From positions 100,628 through 164,627 of the forward strand of contig JAUQPD010000037.1 in the NCBI GenBank assembly GCA_030550555.1: 64,000 nucleotides of DNA. Reading direction: 5' to 3'. Positions 42,265-50,845 of the stretch are shown one piece after another. Made by a program: the position numbers and the translations under genes. Origin of the DNA: Thermodesulfobacteriota bacterium. GTDB taxonomy: Bacteria > Desulfobacterota > Thermodesulfobacteria > Thermodesulfobacteriales > Thermodesulfobacteriaceae. The notes beneath the pieces are model-generated. The model had not been told where the DNA came from. It made no database searches and saw only the letters and a program-made list of their open reading frames with translations. The number at the start of each line of letters is the position of its first letter. Within the stretch, counting starts at the first letter, position 1.

Positions 42265-44205
42265 ATGAAGCTCCAGTCCTCTCAAGTCACTAAAAAAGCC
42301 ATTGTAGTAGGCACAGCAGGGCACATAGATCATGGGAAGACAAGCCTTGTCAAGGCCCTAACTGGTATTGATACAGACAGGCTTAAAGAGGAGAAAGAGA
42401 GAGGAATAACTATTGATATCGGTTTTGCAAGCCTTGTCCTTCCCTCAGGACATCTCATTAGTATTGTCGATGTTCCTGGGCATGAAAGATTTATCAGAAA
42501 TATGGTTGCTGGTGCCTCTGGAATAGATCTTGTAATGCTTGTTATCTCTGCAGATGAAGGTGTGATGCCTCAGACAAGGGAACATCTTGAAATTTGTGAA
42601 TTTTTAGGAATCAAAAGTGGCTTTGTAGTTTTGACGAAAGTAGATCTTGTTGATGAAGAATGGCTTGAATTTGTTAGAGAAGATGTAAAGGAGTTTTTAA
42701 AGGGCACTTTCTTAGAGGGAGCTCCCATAGTGCCTTTTTCCTCTGTAACTTTTCAGGGAAAAAATGAAATCTTAAGAATTCTCGAAGAGATGGCTGAAAG
42801 AGTAACTTCTAAAGACCTGGATCAACCCTTCAGGATGCCAATTGATGGGGTTTTTACGGTTAAAGGCTTTGGGCTCATTGTCAGAGGAACAGCCTTAAAC
42901 GGCATTGTCCATTTAAATCAGGAATTAATTATCTATCCACAGAAAAGACCAGTAAAGGTCCGTAATATCCAGGTTCATGGAGTAAACAGAGAGAGTGCCC
43001 ATGCGGGAATGAGAACCGCACTCAATATCACGGGAATTGAAAAGGATGAAGTTAGTCGTGGAGATGTGATAGCAGAGCCTGGAATTTTAGAGCCCTCACA
43101 ATGGCTTGATGTAAAAATTAGAACCATAAAAGACCTGGATCCTCCACTTAAGAACTTTGAAAATCTTCTCCTCTATTTAGGTACTGCTGAGATTACCGCA
43201 AAATTGATCCTCTTTATGAGAGACAACTTGGGAGCTAAAGAGGAAGATGTTGCCCAGCTTTTTCTGGAGAAGCCTGTTGTTTGTTGGAGAGGAGATAGAT
43301 TCATTCTCAGAAGACCTGGCACGAACCAGACAGTTGCTGGTGGCTGGATACTAAATCCTCTTAGCTCAAGAAGGAAAAGAACAAAACCTTGGGAAAAAAA
43401 GGAGTTGGAACTACTTACAACTACTAATACATCAGATCTTATACTTTATCTGCTTAACAAAAAGGGCCCTCTTGGGTTAAACAAAAGAATTTTAGCCTTA
43501 ACTCTCTCAATTTTTGGGAAGAAATTGGAGGAAGAGTTAAATAAAGTTAGAGCCAATCTCCTTGAATTGCGTCAAGGAGATGAGAATTATCTCTTCACAA
43601 GAACTTCACTTGAGGAATTGAAAGATGATATTCTTGAGAAGCTTAAAAAGTATCATGAAAACAACCCCTTCAGTCCTGGCATATCAAAAGAAGCACTTAG
43701 GACAAGACTTGGACTAGAGGTTAGAGATATTCTCTATGAGCAAGCTTTAGAGGAACTGGTCAAAGAAAATAAAATTGTTAGAGAGAAAGAGCTTTATTTC
43801 CTTGCAGAGTTTAAAGCTCTGTCATCAGGGGAGGTTGAAGAGCTTAAATGGCAAATAGAACAAAAGTTTTTAAAGGAGGGGCTTACACCTCGCGACTTTG
43901 AGGAGATTTTACTTGACTTTAAGGAGAACTATCAGGCAATATCGGAGCTCTCCAAAACCCTTCTTCGCGAAGGAAAACTCGTAAAATTAACGGAAAAACT
44001 GGTCTTTCATAGACAAATTCTGGAAGAGGTTAAACAAAAGGTTTTGGAATATTTTAGGAAAAAAAATGAATTGACTATCAGTGATTTTAGAGTGCTTGTA
44101 GGTGAAGGAGTTAGTAGAAAATATTTGATACCTTTACTTGAATATCTGGACAAAGAAAAGATAACCTTAAGAATTGGGGATAAAAGAGTTCTTAGGAAAA
44201 GGTGA
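42265..44205 (+). CDS. selB: Selenocysteine-specific translation elongation factor
   Basis: [44 protein letters not shown]...[43 protein letters not shown]; domains II/III plus C-terminal winged-helix repeats. Confidence 0.95.
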   Translation: MKLQSSQVTKKAIVVGTAGHIDHGKTSLVKALTGIDTDRLKEEKERGITIDIGFASLVLPSGHLISIVDVPGHERFIRNMVAGASGIDLVMLVISADEGVMPQTREHLEICEFLGIKSGFVVLTKVDLVDEEWLEFVREDVKEFLKGTFLEGAPIVPFSSVTFQGKNEILRILEEMAERVTSKDLDQPFRMPIDGVFTVKGFGLIVRGTALNGIVHLNQELIIYPQKRPVKVRNIQVHGVNRESAHAGMRTALNITGIEKDEVSRGDVIAEPGILEPSQWLDVKIRTIKDLDPPLKNFENLLLYLGTAEITAKLILFMRDNLGAKEEDVAQLFLEKPVVCWRGDRFILRRPGTNQTVAGGWILNPLSSRRKRTKPWEKKELELLTTTNTSDLILYLLNKKGPLGLNKRILALTLSIFGKKLEEELNKVRANLLELRQGDENYLFTRTSLEELKDDILEKLKKYHENNPFSPGISKEALRTRLGLEVRDILYEQALEELVKENKIVREKELYFLAEFKALSSGEVEELKWQIEQKFLKEGLTPRDFEEILLDFKENYQAISELSKTLLREGKLVKLTEKLVFHRQILEEVKQKVLEYFRKKNELTISDFRVLVGEGVSRKYLIPLLEYLDKEKITLRIGDKRVLRKR

Positions 44206-46581
44206 TTACTTTTTCTTTTTCTTCTTTTTTTTCTTTTTAGAAGGACTTTCTTTGCTTATTTCGTAGAATTTTCTAAGATTTTCAAGAACTTTTTTGTGGA
44301 ATTTATCAGCCTTCATTCCTGTTAAAATTTCTATTGCATCATCAACATTTTCAATTGTATAAATTGTAAACTTATTATCCTTAATGTCATTTAAGACTTC
44401 TTCATCTAGTAGAAGATTATCTAAATTTTGTATTGGAATAATTACACCTTGTTTTCCTGTAAAATTGATAATTTTACAAACTTTATAAAATCCTTCTACT
44501 TTTTCTTTTATACCTCCTACTGGTTGAATATTTCCAAACTGATCAATGGAGCCTGTTATAGCAATGTCTTGTCTTATTGGAACTTTAGCAATAGCTGATA
44601 ATATTGCTATCAATTCTGCACAAGATGCACTATCTCCTTCCACTGGTTCATAAGCCTGTTCAAAAGTAATAGAGCATGATAGCTGTATAGGAAAATCTGT
44701 TGTATATTTATGATATATATACGAAGAAAGAGTTAGAACACCTTTACTATGTATCGGTCCACTCATATCTATTTCTCTTTCTATGTTAATTACACCTTTA
44801 GATCCTGGATAAACAGAGGCCGTAATTCTTGATGGTTTTCCAAAAGAATAATCTCCTAAACTTATAACACTTAATGCATTAATCTGTCCTATTTTTTCAC
44901 CATCAATATTTAAAATTATCTTGCCTTCTTTTATGTACTCTCTTATTTTCTCTTCAATGAGATTTAATCTAAAAATCTTCTCTTTGATTGCCTTTTTGAT
45001 ATCCTCTCCGGTTATTTCAGAGTTTTTTGAATTAATATTAGCCTCTTTAAGAATGCTTTTTATATCTTCTAAAATAAGTTTAACTTTTTTTCTATTTCCA
45101 GATTCGTATACAATATATCTATATAGCTCGTTTAATCCTGTAGAGTCTAAATCTTTTAGCTTTTCATCTTCAACTATTTTTTTAACTATTTTAGGAAAGG
45201 AATTAAGAAAAACTTCATCTGCAGGTAAAATGTAATCAAATTCTGCTTTAATTTTGAAAAGTTCGCTAAATTCTTCGTCATAATTTGTCAAAAGATAGTA
45301 TAGAAAAGGGTCACCGATAAGAAAGACTTTTGTCTGAAAGGGCATTGGTTCAGGAAGAAGACCGACATGGGGAACTGGAATCTCTTCCATCATTCCACCC
45401 ATTAGATGGAGTTTCCCATGAAGAAGGGTTCTCTTCAGGATGATCCAAATGTAGGGATTTTTGAGCACTTCCCAAAGGTCAAGAATCAAGAATCCACCAT
45501 TTGCTCTATGTAGACTTCCAGCAGTAAGACTCAAGTGGTCTGCGTAGAGAATTCCCATCTCTGCCCTGTAATTGATCTGCCCAAAGAGCCCTTTCAAAGT
45601 AGGTATTCGTTCATAAACAACTGGAGCACCTTGAGTTTCAGAATTGTCAATTAGCAGATTTATTCTGAACATATTGAGGGCCTTGTTTATACCACTTTGG
45701 ACCATAATGTTTCCTTTAGCCTTTTCCCACTCTATGAAAAGATGTATGTTCTTTATAAGTTCTTTTTTAAGTCTTTGGATATAGGCAATGACCTCATTAA
45801 GGTCCCTAAAGGTCTCTTCAATCTGTTCCAGGGCTCTATTAACCAAATTCTCTGCGATCTTATCTCTCAACCTGAAGAGGGACTCTCCAAATGAGTTGTC
45901 AAGTTCTCTCAATTGTCGCATGTAATCTCTGAAGATAGGTTCAAAGTCTTTAAGATTTTTTTGGTATTCCTCCCTGATTCGGGGATCTTTGAAGAGCTCT
46001 TCTTCAGATATGGGGGCTTCGATTCTAAAGAGAGGAAGAAGCTTCACACCTTGAGGGCTAAAGAGGACCATCAGGTTATATTCTTTTGCTTTTTCTGAGA
46101 GTTCGTTGAAAATTTTCTCCCTCTTTGCGTCAATCTCTTTAGATAGGGCAGAGAGTTCCTCTTCGTATTCTTTTCCCTCAAAGGCTTTAAAGGTCTCCCT
46201 TTTGAGAAAATTGAGAGCTTCCTCAATGCCCTCTTCTAATTTTCGTCCAAATCCTGCAGGAAGAAGAAGACATTTGGGTTTTGCAGGGTCATCAAAGTTG
46301 TTGACGTAACAGACATCTGGAGGTTTAGGTGAAGTGCGCGCAACTTCCTGTATCCTTTTTAGAGTATAACGAGTTCTTCCAATCCCTCTTGGCCCACAGA
46401 CATAGACATTATAGCCCCTATCATTTAAGCTTAAAGCAAGATCAAAGGCTTGCTCGAGTCTCCTCTGATGGGGAAACAACTCTTCTGAAATGATCTCCCT
46501 TGTTCCAAATTTAAACACCGCCTCAACATGTATTTCTTGATAATTCAGTTTTCTCACACCCATCTCTAACCTCTTTTTCAC
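44206..46581 (-). CDS. Lon-related AAA-family protease with poly-lysine C-terminus
   Basis: Degenerate P-loop YVCGPRGIGRTRYT; proteolytic domain EPVEGDSASCAELIAILSAIAKVPIRQDIAITGSIDQFGNIQPVGGIKEKVEGF; ends SKKKKKKKKKK. Confidence 0.88.
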   Translation of the reverse strand: MKKRLEMGVRKLNYQEIHVEAVFKFGTREIISEELFPHQRRLEQAFDLALSLNDRGYNVYVCGPRGIGRTRYTLKRIQEVARTSPKPPDVCYVNNFDDPAKPKCLLLPAGFGRKLEEGIEEALNFLKRETFKAFEGKEYEEELSALSKEIDAKREKIFNELSEKAKEYNLMVLFSPQGVKLLPLFRIEAPISEEELFKDPRIREEYQKNLKDFEPIFRDYMRQLRELDNSFGESLFRLRDKIAENLVNRALEQIEETFRDLNEVIAYIQRLKKELIKNIHLFIEWEKAKGNIMVQSGINKALNMFRINLLIDNSETQGAPVVYERIPTLKGLFGQINYRAEMGILYADHLSLTAGSLHRANGGFLILDLWEVLKNPYIWIILKRTLLHGKLHLMGGMMEEIPVPHVGLLPEPMPFQTKVFLIGDPFLYYLLTNYDEEFSELFKIKAEFDYILPADEVFLNSFPKIVKKIVEDEKLKDLDSTGLNELYRYIVYESGNRKKVKLILEDIKSILKEANINSKNSEITGEDIKKAIKEKIFRLNLIEEKIREYIKEGKIILNIDGEKIGQINALSVISLGDYSFGKPSRITASVYPGSKGVINIEREIDMSGPIHSKGVLTLSSYIYHKYTTDFPIQLSCSITFEQAYEPVEGDSASCAELIAILSAIAKVPIRQDIAITGSIDQFGNIQPVGGIKEKVEGFYKVCKIINFTGKQGVIIPIQNLDNLLLDEEVLNDIKDNKFTIYTIENVDDAIEILTGMKADKFHKKVLENLRKFYEISKESPSKKKKKKKKKK

Positions 46582-46623
46582 ACCTTCTTTATACTCAGCT
46601 TATTTTAGAGAACTATCAACAAA

Positions 46624-46648
46624 AAACAAGACATTTCATGCCTTGTTT
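46624..46648 (-). other. Hairpin with T-run on the minus strand, upstream of the Lon-like gene (terminator/attenuator-like)
   Basis: AAACAAG (46624-46630)/CTTGTTT (46642-46648) with inner CAT/ATG pairs; minus strand reads ...CTTGTTTTTTGTTG. Confidence 0.4.
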
Positions 46649-46677
46649 ATTTAAAAAGAGTGCTTAAATTATGCACT

Positions 46678-47112
46678 ATGGAAAAAAAGGCCATATTTCT
46701 CTGGTTAGCTACAATTTTTTTCTGGGGAATAAGTCCTATACTTGAAAAAATTGGTCTTCAGAAGGTGGAGCCCCAAATTGGTCTTTTCATAAGGACTATT
46801 TTTGCCCTAAGTGGGGTAACTGTGTTTCTCCTAATTACCTCAGACATTGAAAAAATCAAGTTGCTCTCTCTACGAGATGTCCTTATCTTAGGCATGAGTG
46901 GGTTAACTGCAGGTTTCTTGGGTATGTATACTTACTTTTCTCTTCTAAAGAGCCATCAGGCCTCTCTTGTTGTTCCCCTAACCGCGACATATCCTCTTGT
47001 GGTTTCTGTTCTTGCAATCTTTCTCCTAAGAGAATCTGTTACACCAAGCAAAATACTAGGAACTGCCCTTATCGTATTGGGCGTCTATTTTCTTTTTCGA
47101 GACTCCTCTTAG
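46678..47112 (+). CDS. EamA-family small (half-size) transporter
   Basis: MEKKAIFLWLATIFFWGISPILEKIGLQKVEPQIGLFIRT...VVPLTATYPLVVSVLAIFLLRESVTPSKILGTALIVLGVYFL. Confidence 0.85.
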   Translation: MEKKAIFLWLATIFFWGISPILEKIGLQKVEPQIGLFIRTIFALSGVTVFLLITSDIEKIKLLSLRDVLILGMSGLTAGFLGMYTYFSLLKSHQASLVVPLTATYPLVVSVLAIFLLRESVTPSKILGTALIVLGVYFLFRDSS

Positions 47113-47133
47113 AGGAGAGTTTCTGCCTTTTTG

Positions 47134-47162
47134 TTGACATTGAGAATGCTGTAAGATATAAT
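47134..47162 (+). promoter_or_regulatory. Perfect consensus sigma70 promoter
   Basis: TTGACA (47134-47139) - 17 nt - TATAAT (47157-47162), 27 nt before the next ATG. Confidence 0.85.
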
Positions 47163-47189
47163 GCTCAATAAATCAAAATTGGAGGATCT

Positions 47190-47699
47190 ATGGCGAAGAA
47201 AGGGGAAAAATGGATTCAACACACATGGGAGTTTGAATCAAACAAAGATCCCTATGCAATGACCTACGCACCTGCTGGTGAAGCTGTTTGCCCCAAGTGC
47301 AAATCTGTCTTCAAGGATAAGAGATGGTTCATCGATGAAGAGCTTGCAGAGGAACTGCTTGAAGCAGAAAATGTGCCCAAACTTCTCTGCCCTGGATGCA
47401 GAAAGGCCATAGAAAAATTTGCCATGGGCTATCTCTATCTTTCTGGAGATTTCTGGAAAACCCACAGAGAAGAAATTATGAGACTTATTCAGAACGAATA
47501 TGAAAAGGCAAGAGGGCTTAATCCCTTGCATCAAATTATAAACATATATGACGAAGATGACTATACAGTAATTGAGACAACAACAGACCATTTGGCAGAA
47601 AGATTTGGTAGAGCTATTTATCGTGCTTATAAGGGAGATTTGGAGTTCAAATGGTCAAAGGGGGAAAAGTTAGTTAGGGTTTACTGGAAAAGAGATTAA
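47190..47699 (+). CDS. BCAM0308-like conserved protein with zinc-ribbon N-terminus
   Basis: VCPKCKSVFKDKRWF...PKLLCPGCRKAIEKF; YTVIETTTDHLAERFGRAIYRAYKGDLEFKWS. Confidence 0.7.
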   Translation: MAKKGEKWIQHTWEFESNKDPYAMTYAPAGEAVCPKCKSVFKDKRWFIDEELAEELLEAENVPKLLCPGCRKAIEKFAMGYLYLSGDFWKTHREEIMRLIQNEYEKARGLNPLHQIINIYDEDDYTVIETTTDHLAERFGRAIYRAYKGDLEFKWSKGEKLVRVYWKRD

Positions 47700-47702
47700 G
47701 AG

Positions 47703-48527
47703 ATGTCAGGATCCATCGCCCTTGCCATAGATTTCAAAAAATTTACTCCCTCGATTCTAAAAACAGGTGAGTTTCTAAATTTACACATTTATAAAGATTT
47801 CAAGCTTGTTCTCTTTCACATTATTGAGTATTTCTTCACACCTCCTGCTTATTTACTGCCCTACCTTAATGTTGAAAAAGAACGTCTTGAAAGGGAATTA
47901 GAGTCTCTCTCTCACCCCTTAAAGAAAGTTGGTCTTAGGGTAGAAAAGGCAGTTATCTTGGGAGAATTTTGGGAGGCTCTGAAGCACTTTGTAGAAGTTT
48001 TAAAGCCTGAGCTAATAGTCCTTGGCTATGAACCTCATCTTCTCAAAATTCCTACTGCAGAAAAAATTCTTGAGAGAATTGAAATTTCTTTCCTAGTTGT
48101 AAAGGAAAACCCTCTTTATAAGTTAGAAAATATCCTCTGCCCCTTTGACTTCTCTCCGACAGGAACCCTTGCCTTGGTAAAGGCCATGGGGTATGCGGAG
48201 GTCACAGGCTCTAAATTAACTGTCCTCTATGTAATTAATCCTCTTCAATCTCCTGACAAAACTTGCAGTGTCCAGTTTGTAGAAGAAAGACAAAAAGAAA
48301 TGAGGACAGAGTGGGAAAAGCTCATAGAGAAATATCCTTCGCTTGCTGAGGTCCCTTTTATTACAGTGTGTGGAGATAGGGTTGAATCAATTATAAAATT
48401 TTCAAAGGAAATTTCTGCAGATCTTATCATCATGGGAAGGAGAGGCAGAATACTAAACATTGGTCTCGGTTCTCTTAGTAGAGCAATTATCAAAAACTCT
48501 GAAATCCCTGTCTTACTGGTTGTCTGA
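47703..48527 (+). CDS. Universal stress protein family
   Basis: NILCPFDFSPTGTLALVKAMGYAEVTGSKLTVLYV ... SADLIIMGRRGRILNIGLGSLSRAIIKNSEIPVLLVV. Confidence 0.88.
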   Translation: MSGSIALAIDFKKFTPSILKTGEFLNLHIYKDFKLVLFHIIEYFFTPPAYLLPYLNVEKERLERELESLSHPLKKVGLRVEKAVILGEFWEALKHFVEVLKPELIVLGYEPHLLKIPTAEKILERIEISFLVVKENPLYKLENILCPFDFSPTGTLALVKAMGYAEVTGSKLTVLYVINPLQSPDKTCSVQFVEERQKEMRTEWEKLIEKYPSLAEVPFITVCGDRVESIIKFSKEISADLIIMGRRGRILNIGLGSLSRAIIKNSEIPVLLVV

Positions 48528-48535
48528 CAGTTAGG

Positions 48536-49555
48536 ATGGTCTTCTTAGAAGCTCTACTGTCTCTAATCCTTATCCTAATCTGTGCTGAGCTGTTTACTAA
48601 TGGAGTTGAAGTATTTGGAGAAAAACTCTCATTATCTCAAGCTGTTGTAGGAAGCATTCTTGCAGCCATTGGCACTGCCCTTCCAGAAACCATTGTGCCT
48701 TTAGTTGCAATTCTTTTCTATAAAGGTGAGGCTGGAGACCAAATCGGAATTGGTGCTATACTTGGTGCTCCCTTTATGTTAGTAACTGCTGGTCTCTTTC
48801 TCGTAGCGACAGGTGTTTTGATCTCCTACTTAAGAGGTAACAGAACTTTAGAAATAAAAATAGAACCTCATACATTTCAGCGAGATTTTATCTTCTTCAT
48901 TATCAGCTATTCAATTGCCATATTTATACCATTATTATTTACAAATAATAAATTTCTACACTTTTTATTAGCGTTTATTTTAGTTATAAATTATCTTATT
49001 TATCTATTTCTAACTTTTAGGTCTGATAGTATAGCAGTTGAAGCCTATAAAGATTTATATTTAGAGAAATTTTTAAAGAAATTGAGGATTACTATTAGTA
49101 ATACTGGAGTTATTTTTATTGCCTTAATTCAATGTATATGTGCTGTAATTGTTATGATAAAGAGTGCTCATATTTTTGTGGAATCTCTTGAAGCTTTATC
49201 AAAATTCTTTGGAATCAGTCCTATTCTTTTTTCTCTAATTGTTGCACCAATTGCGACAGAACTTCCTGAAAAATTTAATAGCCTTATTTGGACCCTTAGA
49301 GGTAGAGATGTCCTTGCTCTTGGAAATATGACAGGTGCTATGGTTTTTCAATCAACTTTTCCTGTCAGCATTGGCCTTATCTTTACTCCTTGGAATCTTG
49401 AAGGTCTTGCTCTAGTTTCTGCCTTTATAGCTATAGGGCTTTCCCTATTCTATTTATTGTGTATCTTTCTCTTAAGAAAATTATCACCCTTTATACTACT
49501 TCTTTCTGGTCTTGCCTATTTTGTCTACATTTATTTTGTAATTACTTTGAAATAA
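48536..49555 (+). CDS. Sodium/calcium exchanger-like membrane protein (CaCA family)
   Basis: AELFTNGVEVFGEKLSLSQAVVGSILAAIGTALPETIVPLVAI and SLIVAPIATELPEKFNSLIWTLRGRDVLALGNMTGAMVFQS (two alpha-repeats). Confidence 0.85.
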   Translation: MVFLEALLSLILILICAELFTNGVEVFGEKLSLSQAVVGSILAAIGTALPETIVPLVAILFYKGEAGDQIGIGAILGAPFMLVTAGLFLVATGVLISYLRGNRTLEIKIEPHTFQRDFIFFIISYSIAIFIPLLFTNNKFLHFLLAFILVINYLIYLFLTFRSDSIAVEAYKDLYLEKFLKKLRITISNTGVIFIALIQCICAVIVMIKSAHIFVESLEALSKFFGISPILFSLIVAPIATELPEKFNSLIWTLRGRDVLALGNMTGAMVFQSTFPVSIGLIFTPWNLEGLALVSAFIAIGLSLFYLLCIFLLRKLSPFILLLSGLAYFVYIYFVITLK

Positions 49556-49561
49556 TGGTTT

Positions 49562-50845
49562 ATGTTGAATGAGCATATTGGATGGCTTTGCGAACATAAG
49601 TTTCACACCATTAGGCCAGGCCTTGTTAGAATTGTTCGTCTTCTCCAGAGATTAGGAAATCCTCACAAGACTTATCCTACTGTCCACATCGCAGGAACTA
49701 ATGGAAAGGGCTCAACCTGTGCTATACTAAGCACTCTTTTATCAGCCCATGGTTTAAAAACAGGTCTATATACTTCACCTCATCTAATACGGTTGAATGA
49801 GCGTTTTAGAATAAATGGTAATGAAATTTCTGATGCGCAATTAGCTGACCTTTTAGGTTTCTTAAGGTCTCTAATTGGTGATATTTCTATTACCTATTTT
49901 GAAATAACAACTGCCCTTGCCTTTTTATATTTTGCCAAAGAGGAGGTTGACATTGCTGTGATAGAGACTGGGATGGGGGGAAGGCTTGATGCAACAAATG
50001 TAATTCAACCAGAAGTAGCAGTTATCACAACAATAGGATATGACCATATGAAATATCTTGGAGATACCCTTGAAAAAATAGCCTTTGAGAAAGCGGGGAT
50101 CATCAAAAGAGGACGCCCAGTAGTGATTGGAAATATTGATCCTGGTCCTCTTAAGGTCATAATAGATCGAGCAAGAGCTCTTCAAGCTCCAGAATATGTT
50201 TATCAGCGGGACTTTTCTGTTGAGAGGGAAGGTCCTTTTTGGACTTATAGAGGAACCTATTTTTTTTCAGCTCTTGATCTTGCCCTTCAAGGGGAGTATC
50301 AGGGCCATAACTTGGCTTTAGCCCTTAGGTCTTTAGAAATACTTGAAGAAAAGGGCCTCCTTAAGATTGATGAAAATATACTTCGCAGTGCCCTTAAAGA
50401 GGTTGAGTGGGAAGGAAGATACAAGAAAATCCAGATTGGAGAGAAGCTCCTTCTACTTGATTCTGCCCACAATCTTCAAGGGGTCTCTGCTCTACTTCAC
50501 TCCCTAGAAAAGGAAAAATTCCTACCCTATCTTCTCCTTCTTGGGCTTACAGATGAGGAGGGAACTAAACCAAAACTTACCATCTTAGAGTCTCTCTCAA
50601 AATTTGCAGAGAAGATTATCATTTCAGACTTCCTTTCACCTAGAAAGCCCGTAACAAAAGCTGAATGGTCAGAACTCCTTAAAAATCATCCTCTCAGAGA
50701 CAAAGTAACCATAACTTCCAATCCTGATGAAGCCCTTCGACTTGCCCTTTCTCAACCTATTGATAAGATCCTCATAACTGGCTCTATCTATTTCCTCGGA
50801 GAGGTCCTAAAGAGCCTAAAAGCTCGGAAATATTCGGATGTATGA
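49562..50845 (+). CDS. folC: Folylpolyglutamate/dihydrofolate synthase
   Basis: VHIAGTNGKGSTCAILSTLL; TGLYTSPHLIRLNERFRING; ETGMGGRLDATNVI. Confidence 0.94.
   Translation: MLNEHIGWLCEHKFHTIRPGLVRIVRLLQRLGNPHKTYPTVHIAGTNGKGSTCAILSTLLSAHGLKTGLYTSPHLIRLNERFRINGNEISDAQLADLLGFLRSLIGDISITYFEITTALAFLYFAKEEVDIAVIETGMGGRLDATNVIQPEVAVITTIGYDHMKYLGDTLEKIAFEKAGIIKRGRPVVIGNIDPGPLKVIIDRARALQAPEYVYQRDFSVEREGPFWTYRGTYFFSALDLALQGEYQGHNLALALRSLEILEEKGLLKIDENILRSALKEVEWEGRYKKIQIGEKLLLLDSAHNLQGVSALLHSLEKEKFLPYLLLLGLTDEEGTKPKLTILESLSKFAEKIIISDFLSPRKPVTKAEWSELLKNHPLRDKVTITSNPDEALRLALSQPIDKILITGSIYFLGEVLKSLKARKYSDV

Noticed and set aside
47103-47117. CTCCTC-TTA-GAGGAG hairpin over the EamA stop codon, considered as a terminator
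   Set aside because: The following T-rich stretch is interrupted and not adjacent to the stem; weak evidence, not listed as a feature.
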